Of a stretch of DNA of 64,000 bases, positions 1 through 7,612 are shown piece by piece. The notes under the pieces are model-generated. The model worked only from the letters and a program-made list of their open reading frames with translations, was not told the DNA's origin and did no database searches. The translations under genes were made by a program, and so were the position numbers. Origin of the DNA: Candidatus Eremiobacterota bacterium (lineage in GTDB: Bacteria > Vulcanimicrobiota > Vulcanimicrobiia > Vulcanimicrobiales > Vulcanimicrobiaceae); contig JAFAKB010000011.1 of the NCBI GenBank assembly GCA_019235885.1, forward strand, positions 49,503 through 113,502, in the 5' to 3' direction. Every line of letters starts with the position of its first letter. Positions within the stretch are counted from its first letter, which is position 1.

Positions 1-537
1 GCCGCGCCCGGGACGACACCGTACGCCGACTGGCTGTTGCAGGTCTTCGCCGTGTGGATCGACGACGCGACGCCGCCGGTGCGCATCCGGCTGTTCGAGC
101 GGATCGTGCACGCCGTTCTCGGCCTGGCGAACGCGTCCGACGCGATGGGACCCGGCCGCAACGAAGTGCTGGTCGTAGAGACCGACGGCGGAATCGAGCC
201 GGTCGACGTCCTGAAGATCTGCGGTCACGGAATCACGAAGACGCCGCTCAACGTCGCGCGCGACGAGCTCGACGACGCGTTCGCGATCCCGCTGCTGCAG
301 CTGTACCACTTCAGCGGCCGGCGGCTGTGCGCGACGTGCAACGCCTGCCCGATTCGCGAGATCTGCGCGGGCGGCTACCTGCCGCACCGCTTCAGCAAAG
401 CGAACGCGTTCGACAACCCGTCGGTCTACTGCGCCGACCTGCTGAAGCTCATCGCCGGAATCCAGAACTGGGTCGTCGCGCAGCTTCCGGCCGAGCTCAC
501 CGCGCGGCTCGGGCTCGTCCCGCTCGCGCCGGCGTAA
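1..537 (+). CDS. Radical SAM/SPASM peptide maturase, C-terminal part (cut by window edge)
   Basis: The frame is open to base 1, so the radical SAM core with its CxxxCxxC motif lies outside the window. What remains is a SPASM-type auxiliary Fe-S domain: an isolated Cys in a CGHG stretch, the motif TPLNV, a cluster reading CATCNACPIREICAGG, then HRFS and FDNPSVYC. This order matches the C-terminus of FxsB-like radical SAM/SPASM maturases, several of which cross-link aromatic residues in ribosomal peptides to form cyclophanes. The first in-window start-like codon (TTG at 37) is internal. The gene converges on the methyltransferase at 541 with three bases between the stops, so it may belong to the same peptide pathway, although it is not in the minus-strand operon. 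The family is fairly secure; the substrate is inferred. Confidence 0.72.
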   Translation, partial: AAPGTTPYADWLLQVFAVWIDDATPPVRIRLFERIVHAVLGLANASDAMGPGRNEVLVVETDGGIEPVDVLKICGHGITKTPLNVARDELDDAFAIPLLQLYHFSGRRLCATCNACPIREICAGGYLPHRFSKANAFDNPSVYCADLLKLIAGIQNWVVAQLPAELTARLGLVPLAPA

Positions 538-540
538 GCC

Positions 541-1572
541 TCACAACTGCACGAGGTGCAGAAAGCGCGCGATCCCGTCGTGCTCGCCTTCGGCGTGCGC
601 GACCAGCGTGCAGCCGGTTCGCCGGTAGATCTCCCGCCACGCGTCCAGGTTCGCGGGCGGCACGCCTTCGCCGGAGACGACTTGCGCGAGGTCGTGGAGG
701 AGCGTGCGGCGGAAGCGCACCGGCTCGTCGCCGACCGCGCCGAGCCGGCCGTAGTAGTCGAACAGAAATAGGAAACGATTCGGGAAGAGCGCCTGGAGCG
801 CGCGCAAGAAGTCGTCGACCGAACGGCCGCGGTAGCCCGCGGCGTACGCGTTCGCGACGCTGACGGCGGCGAGCGCGTCGACGCTCGCGCGGCGCTCCTC
901 GGACAGCAGCACGCCGACTTCCGCGAGATCGCCGCACACCACTTCGACGCGCCCGTCCAAGCCGCGCGCCGCGAGCAGCTGCCGTGCTGCGCCGACGGCG
1001 GCCGGGTTGGCGTCGATTCCGATCCCGTGAAACGCCGGACTGCTCTCCGCGAGTGCGGCGAGCAGCTGACCGCCGCCGCAGCCGACGTCGAGCAGCACGT
1101 TGATGCCGAGCTCGCCGGCGAGCGCGACCAGCTCGGGTGCGTTCGAGCCGGTGCTGGCGCGCCGGTACGCGTCGGCGTGCCGCGCGCGGTCGACGAACCG
1201 CCCGGCCTCGGCCGGCGCGCGCATCACTTCCTGCAAGTTCAGCAAGCAGGGACCGAAGGCGCCGGCGTATTGATCGAGCAGATACGCGGCCGTCCCGCTC
1301 TCGCGGTACGCCGCGCTCGCGGTGAACCGCGCCCCGCGCGGATCGTCGATTCGCTCGACGAGGTCCGAGCGCAGCGCCGCGTACTCGAGCAGCTTCACGA
1401 GCGCGCCGGCGTCGAAGCCGAGCCGTTCGGCGAGCGGCACCACGTCTTCGCCGGCGCCGAGCGCGGCGAGGACGCCTTCACGGTGCAAAAAATCGAGCAC
1501 CGCCGCGACGTACGTCCCTTCCAGCGCGTCGAGCAGCGTGAGGCGCGCGCCGTCGTGCGGAGCGCCGGACAT
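541..1572 (-). CDS. Class I SAM-dependent methyltransferase of the RiPP operon
   Basis: 343 residues. The N-terminal ~100 residues look like the winged-helix/dimerisation region of small-molecule methyltransferases (LLDALEGTYVAAVLDFLHREG). The Rossmann core starts at motif I, LLDVGCGGGQ (about residues 160-169), followed by GIGIDANPAAV and an acidic residue near 180-185. ATG at 1572 is two bases after the stop of the B12-radical SAM gene, so it is the distal gene of the operon. In the aminopyruvatide pathway the equivalent methyltransferase acts on the beta-carbon made by the MNIO enzyme, and a similar tailoring role is inferred here. It could also act on a different residue or on the peptide terminus. 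Confidence 0.8.
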   Translation of the reverse strand: MSGAPHDGARLTLLDALEGTYVAAVLDFLHREGVLAALGAGEDVVPLAERLGFDAGALVKLLEYAALRSDLVERIDDPRGARFTASAAYRESGTAAYLLDQYAGAFGPCLLNLQEVMRAPAEAGRFVDRARHADAYRRASTGSNAPELVALAGELGINVLLDVGCGGGQLLAALAESSPAFHGIGIDANPAAVGAARQLLAARGLDGRVEVVCGDLAEVGVLLSEERRASVDALAAVSVANAYAAGYRGRSVDDFLRALQALFPNRFLFLFDYYGRLGAVGDEPVRFRRTLLHDLAQVVSGEGVPPANLDAWREIYRRTGCTLVAHAEGEHDGIARFLHLVQL

Positions 1573-1574
1573 CC

Positions 1575-3563
1575 CTAGCCGGCGGCGACGAGCGTGCGCC
1601 GCGGCAGCTCGCACACGAGCGCGCCGAGCTCGACCAGCGATGCGACGCCGTTCCAATCGGCGAACGGCTCCGTGCATCGCGCGGCTGCCGCGCCGTACTC
1701 CCAGTACGACGCCGGCCGCTCGAACGCACGCAGAACGCCCGCGGTCGCCGTGCCGATCGCATAGGTCGCGACGATCTTTTTCCCGGCCGCGGGCGTGCAC
1801 ACGAGCAGCAGCGTCGTGAGCGGGCCGTCGGACGACGTCAGCGGTTCGGCCTCGCCGTGTTCGAACCGCCGCAGCAGCGCAACGCAGTCGTGCACGTCCT
1901 CGAGCACGGCGGCGCGTGCGCTCAGCCGCAGCGCGACGTCGCGCGGGTCGCCGTGCGCGCCCAAAAGCGGGGGCGCATTCGGCTCGCGCGCGGCGCAAAT
2001 CGCATTCGACGCGTGCGCGTAGCGAAACAGCGAAACCAGCTGGTGGCGCGCGCCGAAGCGCGCGGTGAGGAACGCGATCAGGTCGGACGCGCTCGCGCCG
2101 TCCGCCGTGACGGCGCGCTCCCCGTACCACTCGTACGCTTCGCGCATGAAGTGGGCGAGGCTCCCGCCGAACGCGCGCAGCGCGCACACCGCGGCCGGGC
2201 GGCCCAGCGTGCAGAGCGCGATCCAGGCCGACGCAACGAAGACGTTTCGCGCGCGCGGGAGCACCGTCGCAAAGTGCTGGTGGTTCGCGAAGATCGCCGG
2301 CTCGGCGGCGAGCAGCGCGCCGTCGTCCGGGTGCAGGCGCGGAAAGTTGAAGTCGGTGACGTAGCCATCGAAGCGCAGCGCGGCGTGGTGCTCCTCGATC
2401 AGCTGCGTGCCGGGCTCGGGGGTGAGCAGATGGATCTGCGAGGTCGTCCGCGCACCGGGCCGGCACCACAGGCGGCCGGCCATCTCGAGCGTCGCGTCCT
2501 GGTCGGCGCGCTCTTCGTCGGGATAACCGATGATGAACGAGGCGGTCGAGCGTATTCCGTTCGCGTCGCAGGCGTCGAGCACCGGCTCGACTTCGGCCAG
2601 ATCGAGCCGCTTGCGCGAGCGCCGCTGCATGCGCTCGCTGCCCGCTTCGATCCCGAAGTAGATGCTGCGGCAGCCGGCACGCGCCATCGTCGACAGCAGC
2701 TCCGGATCGACGCAGTCGGTGCGCGCCGAGCAGCCCCACGTGTACGTGCGGTCGAACAGCGCCTCGCAGAACGCGCGCACCTTCGTGCGGTTCACCGTGA
2801 ACAGGTCGTGGTTCAGCTTGAAGTCGCTGAACCCGTAGGTCCGGTGCAGGTGATCCATCTCGGCGAGCAGCCGCGCGACGCTCTTGAGCCGGTAGCTGCG
2901 CCCGAAGAACGACGCGGTCGAGCAGAACGTGCAGCTGAACGGACAGCCGCGACCGGCCTCGACGCGGATCGTTTCGAGCCCGAGCTCGCCGATCGGATAA
3001 CAGTCATACGCCGGGACGGGGAGCCCGTCGAGGTCCTGCACGATCGGGCTCGCCGCGCCGCAGACGAGCTCGCCCGCCGCCCCGCGGTACGAGACGCCGG
3101 TGAGCTCACCGAAATCGCGTTCGTGAACCCGCGCGAGGAGCGGGAGCAGCGTCTCCTCGGCTTCGCCGCGCACGACGAAGTCGAACTGCGGAAAGCGATT
3201 CACGATCTCGCGGTGGAGGATCGTCGCGTGCGGTCCGCCGAGCAGAACCGGCAGCGCGAGATCGATCTGCTTCAGCCGGCGCGCGACGTTGACGACGCAG
3301 TGCATGTTGCAGCCCAGCGCCGTGAAGCCGACGACGTCCGGTCCGCGCGCTGCAATCTGCTCCGCCATCGCCGAGTAGAGCGAAGCGTCCAGCGCGAGCT
3401 CGCCGCGCGTCAGCGCCAGCTTCGGGTCGTACACCTGCGCGTCGACTCCGGCGCCGCGCGCGACGGCGACCAGCGAGAGCAGTCCGAGGTGCGGCTGCAG
3501 GTCGAACACCGGCGCGCTCGCCGTGCCTTCGTAGAGCAGGTTGTCGACGAAGACTACGCGCAC
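1575..3563 (-). CDS. Cobalamin-binding radical SAM enzyme (B12-rSAM) of the RiPP operon
   Basis: 662 residues from GTG at 3563, which overlaps the upstream stop. Residues 1-150 form a B12-binding Rossmann domain (DVVGFTALGCNMHC, then VLLGGPHATI and VVRGEAEETLLPLL). The radical SAM core follows, with CPFSCTFC cysteines at about 207, 211 and 214, then YFGIEAGSERMQRRSRK and the FIIGYPDE segment. About 250 further residues of unknown fold follow. Such enzymes methylate unactivated carbons or do other radical chemistry on peptides and antibiotics. Position between the MNIO partner and the methyltransferase argues for peptide tailoring, for example C-methylation. The open frame runs on upstream to 4388, but that part overlaps two other genes and has shadow-type composition. 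Confidence 0.85.
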   Translation of the reverse strand: MRVVFVDNLLYEGTASAPVFDLQPHLGLLSLVAVARGAGVDAQVYDPKLALTRGELALDASLYSAMAEQIAARGPDVVGFTALGCNMHCVVNVARRLKQIDLALPVLLGGPHATILHREIVNRFPQFDFVVRGEAEETLLPLLARVHERDFGELTGVSYRGAAGELVCGAASPIVQDLDGLPVPAYDCYPIGELGLETIRVEAGRGCPFSCTFCSTASFFGRSYRLKSVARLLAEMDHLHRTYGFSDFKLNHDLFTVNRTKVRAFCEALFDRTYTWGCSARTDCVDPELLSTMARAGCRSIYFGIEAGSERMQRRSRKRLDLAEVEPVLDACDANGIRSTASFIIGYPDEERADQDATLEMAGRLWCRPGARTTSQIHLLTPEPGTQLIEEHHAALRFDGYVTDFNFPRLHPDDGALLAAEPAIFANHQHFATVLPRARNVFVASAWIALCTLGRPAAVCALRAFGGSLAHFMREAYEWYGERAVTADGASASDLIAFLTARFGARHQLVSLFRYAHASNAICAAREPNAPPLLGAHGDPRDVALRLSARAAVLEDVHDCVALLRRFEHGEAEPLTSSDGPLTTLLLVCTPAAGKKIVATYAIGTATAGVLRAFERPASYWEYGAAAARCTEPFADWNGVASLVELGALVCELPRRTLVAAG

Positions 3564-4336
3564 GCGGCGCCGCTCGTGATGAACCCTTGCGCCGCGGCGT
3601 CGGCGAAGAACTCCTCGACGCGCGCCGGCACCAGCTTGCCGAACCCCAGCGCGGCGACGGCGGCGGCGACGTCGTGCGCACTGCGCCGCCCGTCGACGAG
3701 CGAGAGCAGCAGCCAGGTGAGCTCGTCGACTTCGAAAAACGCGACCTCCGCGCGATCCGGCATGCGCCGGTAGAGCAGGATCTGCTCGCGCAGCACCACG
3801 TCCGTCGCGAAGTCGAAGCGCCGGGCGCGCAACGCCGCGCACGCGCGCCCGACGTCGACGCCGTAGCGGTTGAACGCCGCGCCGCCGCGCCAGCGCAGCG
3901 CCTTGCCCGGGCCGAAATCCGGCGCGTCGGCCGTGGTCGTAAGGCGGTGCACCGTCGACTCGTGCAGCAGCACGCCGCGCAGCAGCGCGCGCATCTCGGC
4001 CGGCCGCTCTGCGACGAAGTCGTCGAGCTGCCGGCCGAGCAGCTCGATGCGGCGCTGGTCCGAGAGTGGACCCTGCGCGCGCTCCGCCGCGAACGCCGGC
4101 GCGTAGGCGGCGAAGAAGTCGATCTCGGCGCCCAACAGCGCGAGCAGTCGGAACGTGCACGGCAGCACGGTGCGCAGCGGGTTGTGCTTGACCTTGGTGA
4201 TGAACCCGGCGAACAGCGCCAGCTTCTTCAGATCGGCGCCCTCGAACACAGCCGTTTCGTCCGCGCGCGCCGCCGCCAGGAACGCCGGCTCGCTCAGGCA
4301 GCGCGCTACGAAAGCGTGAGCGCGGTCGGCGTCCAC
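3554..4336 (-). CDS. MNIO partner protein with C-terminal PqqD-like peptide-binding domain
   Basis: 260 residues, GTG start at 4336 inside the end of the MNIO gene (31-base overlap). The N-terminal half is helical and unassigned (FAGFITKVKHNPLR near 43-55). Residues ~185-255 look like a winged-helix RiPP recognition element of the PqqD type: ILLYRRMPD, FFEVDELTWLLLSLVDG, then RRSAHDVAAAVAALGFG. MNIO enzymes usually need such a partner to bind the leader of the precursor (MbnC, TglI and ApyI are examples). The role inferred is to present the 61-residue peptide at 5207-5392 to the MNIO enzyme. The PqqD-like call is by motif and predicted secondary structure and is less certain than the MNIO call. 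Confidence 0.7.
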   Translation of the reverse strand: MDADRAHAFVARCLSEPAFLAAARADETAVFEGADLKKLALFAGFITKVKHNPLRTVLPCTFRLLALLGAEIDFFAAYAPAFAAERAQGPLSDQRRIELLGRQLDDFVAERPAEMRALLRGVLLHESTVHRLTTTADAPDFGPGKALRWRGGAAFNRYGVDVGRACAALRARRFDFATDVVLREQILLYRRMPDRAEVAFFEVDELTWLLLSLVDGRRSAHDVAAAVAALGFGKLVPARVEEFFADAAAQGFITSGAACA

Positions 4337-5232
4337 GTCGGCTCACGCCGGTGCGCGGCTGCGGCGATGAGGCTGCGCGCGCGGCCAACGTCGCCCTCGA
4401 CGATCTCGAGCGGGAAGCCGGCGTCCCAGTTGTACTCGATCGTCACCGCGCGCGGCATCGTGCGCGCGAGTAAACGCTCGAGCAGCTCGAACACGACCGG
4501 CGGCGCCGGCTCGACGTGATCGTCCCACGCGACCCCCGACTGCTCGCGCGCGCCCGACAGGTGAACTTCCACCACGCGCTCGAGCGGCAGCGCGTCGAGC
4601 GCTTCGAACGGGTCGGCGCCGGTGTTGCGGCAGGTCGCCCACAGGTGCGCGAGGTCGAGCAGCAGCAGCACGTCGTCCGAGCGCGCGCACAGCTCGCACA
4701 GGAACGCGAACTGCGACATCGTGCTGCCGGGCATCGTGAAGTAGATCGGTCCGTTCTCGAGCAGCACCGGGAGCCCGAAGCGCCGCGTCCACGCGCCGAG
4801 CGCGGCGGCGACGCGGTCGATCACCGCGGCGCTGAGCTGCGGGCTGACCGTGTAGCCGACGTTGAACGGCGCGGCGGGAGCGCTTCCCGCGGTGAACGCG
4901 GGGTGCTCTGCGTATTCGCGCAACACGCCGTCGGCGCGCACGTACGCGAGGTGCTCGCCGAGCCACGGCGTCTTCGTCTCGGTGATCCAGCGCTCGAGCT
5001 GCTCGACGGTCTCCGCCGCGGGCGGAACGTTCCCGGCCAGCGACAAGCTCGCGCAGTGCAGAACGAGCGGCGTCTCCCGGCAGTGCTGCGCCACGTCCGG
5101 CGTGCCGGCGAGCTGCTCGAACGCGATCTCGACGAAGTCGACCAGTCCCGGCGCTGTTGCGAGCAGCGTTCGGGTGTACGGGCTGTAGGCGACCCCGACC
5201 GCGGTGCTAGTCGATCCTTTGGTCGAAACCAC
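4306..5232 (-). CDS. MNIO (DUF692) multinuclear non-heme iron oxidative enzyme
   Basis: 308 residues, TIM-barrel DUF692/MbnB-TglH family, usual length about 280-310. The metal-ligand motifs appear in the expected order: LVLHCASLS (His59), GEHLAY (Glu93-His94), LLENGPIYF (Glu159-Asn160), LLDLAHLW (Asp193, His196), VVEVHLSG (Glu222, His224), WDDH (237-239) and VTIEYNWD (Glu266). These enzymes use two or three irons and O2 to remodel Cys, Asp or Asn side chains in ribosomal peptides. The first usable start is GTG at 5232, which lies inside the last codons of the upstream small ORF (26-base overlap), implying translational coupling. The ApyH member converts a C-terminal Asp to aminopyruvic acid; this small ORF also ends in Asp. 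Confidence 0.88.
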   Translation of the reverse strand: MVSTKGSTSTAVGVAYSPYTRTLLATAPGLVDFVEIAFEQLAGTPDVAQHCRETPLVLHCASLSLAGNVPPAAETVEQLERWITETKTPWLGEHLAYVRADGVLREYAEHPAFTAGSAPAAPFNVGYTVSPQLSAAVIDRVAAALGAWTRRFGLPVLLENGPIYFTMPGSTMSQFAFLCELCARSDDVLLLLDLAHLWATCRNTGADPFEALDALPLERVVEVHLSGAREQSGVAWDDHVEPAPPVVFELLERLLARTMPRAVTIEYNWDAGFPLEIVEGDVGRARSLIAAAAHRREPTWTPTALTLS

Positions 5233-5392
5233 CGTCGCTGCCGAGCGCGAAGCCTTTGAGCTCAGAGGTGATCGTGAGCTTGCCGCGCTTCTCGATGCAC
5301 TCGTGGATCTTCGCCTTCGTCGCCTCGTCGGTGATGTTCACTTCGACGTGATACTTGTGCCCGGTGTCTCCGGACCGTCCTTCACTCGCCAT
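5207..5392 (-). CDS. Candidate RiPP precursor peptide (61 aa)
   Basis: 61 residues from ATG at 5392, preceded five bases away by a strong AGGGGG Shine-Dalgarno sequence; an in-frame start at 5428 lacks one. The first ~48 residues form a charged, leader-like region (HKYHVEVNITDEATKAK, IHECIEKRGKL, TITSELKG). The tail is Gly-rich and short: ALGSDGG then FDQRID, ending in Asp61. It is the first gene of the operon, immediately upstream of and overlapping the MNIO gene. Small size, position, a GG just before the last six residues and a C-terminal Asp all fit a precursor whose core is the last 6-11 residues. There is one Cys (Cys32), in the leader-like part. No homologue was recognised from memory, so precursor status is inferred from context. 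Confidence 0.68.
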   Translation of the reverse strand: MASEGRSGDTGHKYHVEVNITDEATKAKIHECIEKRGKLTITSELKGFALGSDGGFDQRID

Positions 5393-5468
5393 GGAGGCCC
5401 CCTTTCGTGCGGCAGTGACGTTCCGCAATCTTAGCTCAAAGCGCTGCCCGAGGCAAGCGTCTCGGCCG

Positions 5469-6485
5469 CTAGACCCCGTGAGCGAAGATCTTCCGCGCGA
5501 ACCGGTAGACGAGGTATGCGAACGCGCCGAACACCAGCAGCAGCACGGCGAGATCGGTCAGCCCGCTGAACCCCGCGACGCCGTCGCCGAACAATGCGAC
5601 GGCCCGCGACGAGAGCCAGAGGTTCAGCCGCGCGACCGGGTTGACGGCGCGACCGTTCGCGTCGACCTGCGCCAGGATCTGCGCGGGCAGCCAGGACGGG
5701 TCGGGGAACATCTCGGCGATGCGGCCGTCGCGGTCGACGATCACCGTGTTCTCGGCGTGGATCAGCCCGCCGTTCGGATCGGGGAACGCTGCGACGCCGA
5801 AACCCGCGGCGAAGTCGAGCGTCGGTTCGGCGTCGCCGACGACGAGGCTCCAGCGCTTCGGATCGGCGCCGAACGTCCGCGCGTAGCGCGCGAGCACCGG
5901 CGGGCGGTCGTAGGCGGGATCGAGCGTCACCTCGACGAGGTGCAGGCTGCGCCCGCCGCGCTGCTGCTGGAGCTGGCGGAACTTCGCGCTGATCAGCGGG
6001 CACATGCGCGCGTCTTGGCAGCGCGTGTAGATGAACGACAGCACGACCGCCTGGCCGCGCAGCTGCGAGAACCGGAACGGCTTGCCGTTCTGATCGACGA
6101 ACGGCGTGTCGGGCACGAGCTCGCCGACGTGCAGCTGCTTCACATGACGCGCGCCGGCGTTCTCGGTGAGCGCTTGCGCGGCGCCGCTGCGCACGTTGCG
6201 CAGCGTCCAGGGTTCCGTGCGCGTGTCGACGTCGGCGTCGATCACCGCGCCGGGCTGAAGCTGCGCCGCACGTTCCTTCGGCACAATGCGAAACGGCATC
6301 GTCATCGCCGGCATCGCGCCGAACGCGTCGTGGCGCACGATCGCTTCGCCGGTCTTGGGCGTCACCGCCAGGACGACGCCGTGCAACTGTGCCGTGCCGC
6401 TCGCGCAGGCCGGGAACGGCAGCGCGAGGGCTGCTGCGAGTGCGAGCACCACGGCGGCGAAGGCCGGCCGGCTCACGTTTGGCAT
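5469..6485 (-). CDS. Copper chaperone: CusF-like domain plus SCO1/SenC domain, membrane-anchored
   Basis: 338 residues. A signal peptide (residues 1-29) is followed by a CusF-like copper-binding segment with the Met-rich motif AMPAMTMPF (about 58-65), then a thioredoxin-fold SCO domain. The SCO copper ligands are Cys156 and Cys162 (CQDARMCP, the C-x5-C variant) and His243 in LIHAENT. A C-terminal transmembrane helix (LAVLLLVFGAFAYLVYRF) anchors it in the cytoplasmic membrane facing the periplasm. SCO proteins load copper into CuA of cytochrome oxidase. A paralogue with the same C-terminal anchor lies beside the cox operon at 41810. The gene follows the RiPP precursor divergently from the HiPIP gene; it is not clearly part of either unit. 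Confidence 0.87.
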   Translation of the reverse strand: MPNVSRPAFAAVVLALAAALALPFPACASGTAQLHGVVLAVTPKTGEAIVRHDAFGAMPAMTMPFRIVPKERAAQLQPGAVIDADVDTRTEPWTLRNVRSGAAQALTENAGARHVKQLHVGELVPDTPFVDQNGKPFRFSQLRGQAVVLSFIYTRCQDARMCPLISAKFRQLQQQRGGRSLHLVEVTLDPAYDRPPVLARYARTFGADPKRWSLVVGDAEPTLDFAAGFGVAAFPDPNGGLIHAENTVIVDRDGRIAEMFPDPSWLPAQILAQVDANGRAVNPVARLNLWLSSRAVALFGDGVAGFSGLTDLAVLLLVFGAFAYLVYRFARKIFAHGV

Positions 6486-6614
6486 TGTCTATTTTTTCGC
6501 GGCCGGCGCACCGTTTCCGGCTGGGAAGCGGCGATCCGCCGCCGAAGCTGCGCCTGCTCGGCGAAACGCCGAGACCGCAATTGTCACTCCGATATACAGC
6601 TCAAGGAGACGTGA

Positions 6615-6914
6615 ATGAACGAGAACGACACGCCGATCTCACGCGGCGGCATGCTCCAAAGAATGGCCGTCGCCCCGATCGCGATCGGCGCGTTTGCAGC
6701 CCTGCAGGCGGAGGCCGACGCCGCCGCCTCGATCGACAAGAAGACAGCCGCCTACGTCGACCATCCGAATCACGGCCAGCAGTGCTCGGGCTGCAACCTC
6801 TTCCTGCCCGCGAAGAAGAACCCGATGAAGTCCGACGGAGCTTGCAAGCTGGTCAAAGGCAGCATCAGCCCGCACGGCTGGTGCAAGTTCTACTCGCCGA
6901 AGCCGCACCACTAG
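6615..6914 (+). CDS. High-potential iron-sulfur protein (HiPIP)
   Basis: 99 residues with the four cubane-ligand cysteines in HiPIP spacing: Cys57 and Cys60 (CSGC), Cys77 and Cys90 (GWCKFYSP). The N-terminus (residues 9-36) carries a Tat-like leader, SRGGMLQRMAVAPIAIG, with one clear Arg near the start of the hydrophobic stretch, consistent with export of a folded Fe-S protein. HiPIPs are small periplasmic one-electron carriers that can feed terminal oxidases. A Shine-Dalgarno (AAGGAG) lies 6-7 bases before ATG 6615. It is divergent from the SCO gene at 6485. Confidence 0.9.
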   Translation: MNENDTPISRGGMLQRMAVAPIAIGAFAALQAEADAAASIDKKTAAYVDHPNHGQQCSGCNLFLPAKKNPMKSDGACKLVKGSISPHGWCKFYSPKPHH

Positions 6915-6941
6915 CGGCAGAACCGGCCGAACCGGGGGCGT

Positions 6942-7127
6942 TTACTTGCGAACGTTCCCCGGGTTCGCCGTCTGCGGCGAGCTGGCGTTCAGGGCCAACT
7001 CGTCCGCCGAGGGATAGGTGGACCACCCGCCGATGTTCCAGCGGCCGTCCGCGTAGTAGCTGCTCGCGGTGGGCCCGTTCGCGGCCTTGGTGAAGTCGTT
7101 GCACAAGGCAGGCTTGTCGGTGGGCAC
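6942..7127 (-). CDS. Orphan 61-residue protein
   Basis: GTG start at 7127 with an AAGAGGAG Shine-Dalgarno about seven bases upstream, which makes a real gene likely. The product is hydrophilic with one Cys (ALCNDFTKAAN), a Tyr/Trp-rich centre (SSYYADGRWNIGGW) and a Pro/Asn-rich tail. It has no signal peptide or membrane segment. Upstream on the same strand there is a TATAAT sequence (complement of bases 7193-7198). It lies convergent to the HiPIP gene. Function is unknown and no family was recognised. Confidence 0.5.
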   Translation of the reverse strand: MPTDKPALCNDFTKAANGPTASSYYADGRWNIGGWSTYPSADELALNASSPQTANPGNVRK

Positions 7128-7192
7128 GATGCTTCTCCTCTTGGAACGGCTTGGAACGGCGGCGCGGGACGCCGAACGCGGCTGATGGCGGT

Positions 7193-7231
7193 ATTATACC
7201 CGAACCCGGGTACGGAACGGTTCCGCGGGCG
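7193..7231. promoter_or_regulatory. Promoter-like region with two adjacent dyads
   Basis: Between the divergent orphan gene (7127) and the MIP18 gene (7298) there is ATTATA at 7193-7198, which reads TATAAT on the minus strand. It is followed by TACCCG-aacc-CGGGTA and, a few bases on, GGAAC-g-GTTCC, both perfect inverted repeats. A good -35 box for the minus strand was not found. A tandem pair of TTGGAACGGC repeats lies at 7142-7161. A regulatory role is inferred only from arrangement. Confidence 0.35.
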
Positions 7232-7297
7232 TTGCCCGCTCCCGCGCGCTTGGCCGCCGGGACCGGACGCGCCGGCCGGGAGGTCGAAGTAACGCTG

Positions 7298-7612
7298 ATG
7301 CCCACCCAAGACGAAGTTCGCGAAGCGCTGCGCGACGTGCAGGACCCCGAGCTCATGATGAGCATGGTCGACCTCGGGCTTATCTACGGCATCGACGTCG
7401 CGGGCGAACAAGACGAAGACGTGAAGGTCACCATGACCTTCACCTCGCCGATGTGTCCGGTCGGTCCCGAGTTCAAGAAGTCGGTCGAGGACAAAGTCAG
7501 CTCGCTGGAGGGCGTCAAGTCGGTCGCGGTCGAGATCACCTTCACGCCGCCGTGGGATCCGCGCATCCATGCCAGCGAGGACGCGAAATTCGACCTCGGA
7601 ATCTGGTTCTAG
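7298..7612 (+). CDS. MIP18/DUF59-type Fe-S cluster assembly factor (SufT/PaaD-like)
   Basis: 104 residues from ATG 7298; a longer frame exists from 7151 but its extra part has no family signature. The family motifs are present: VREALRDVQDPEL, then MVDLGLIYGIDV, a Cys in FTSPMCPVGPEFK (Cys53), and the C-terminal PPWDPRIHASEDAKFDLGIW. MIP18-fold proteins assist Fe-S maturation of target enzymes. The neighbourhood (HiPIP, nitrate reductase, radical SAM enzymes) contains many Fe-S clients. It is convergent with the flavin-fold gene, with stops overlapping by four bases. Confidence 0.85.
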   Translation: MPTQDEVREALRDVQDPELMMSMVDLGLIYGIDVAGEQDEDVKVTMTFTSPMCPVGPEFKKSVEDKVSSLEGVKSVAVEITFTPPWDPRIHASEDAKFDLGIWF

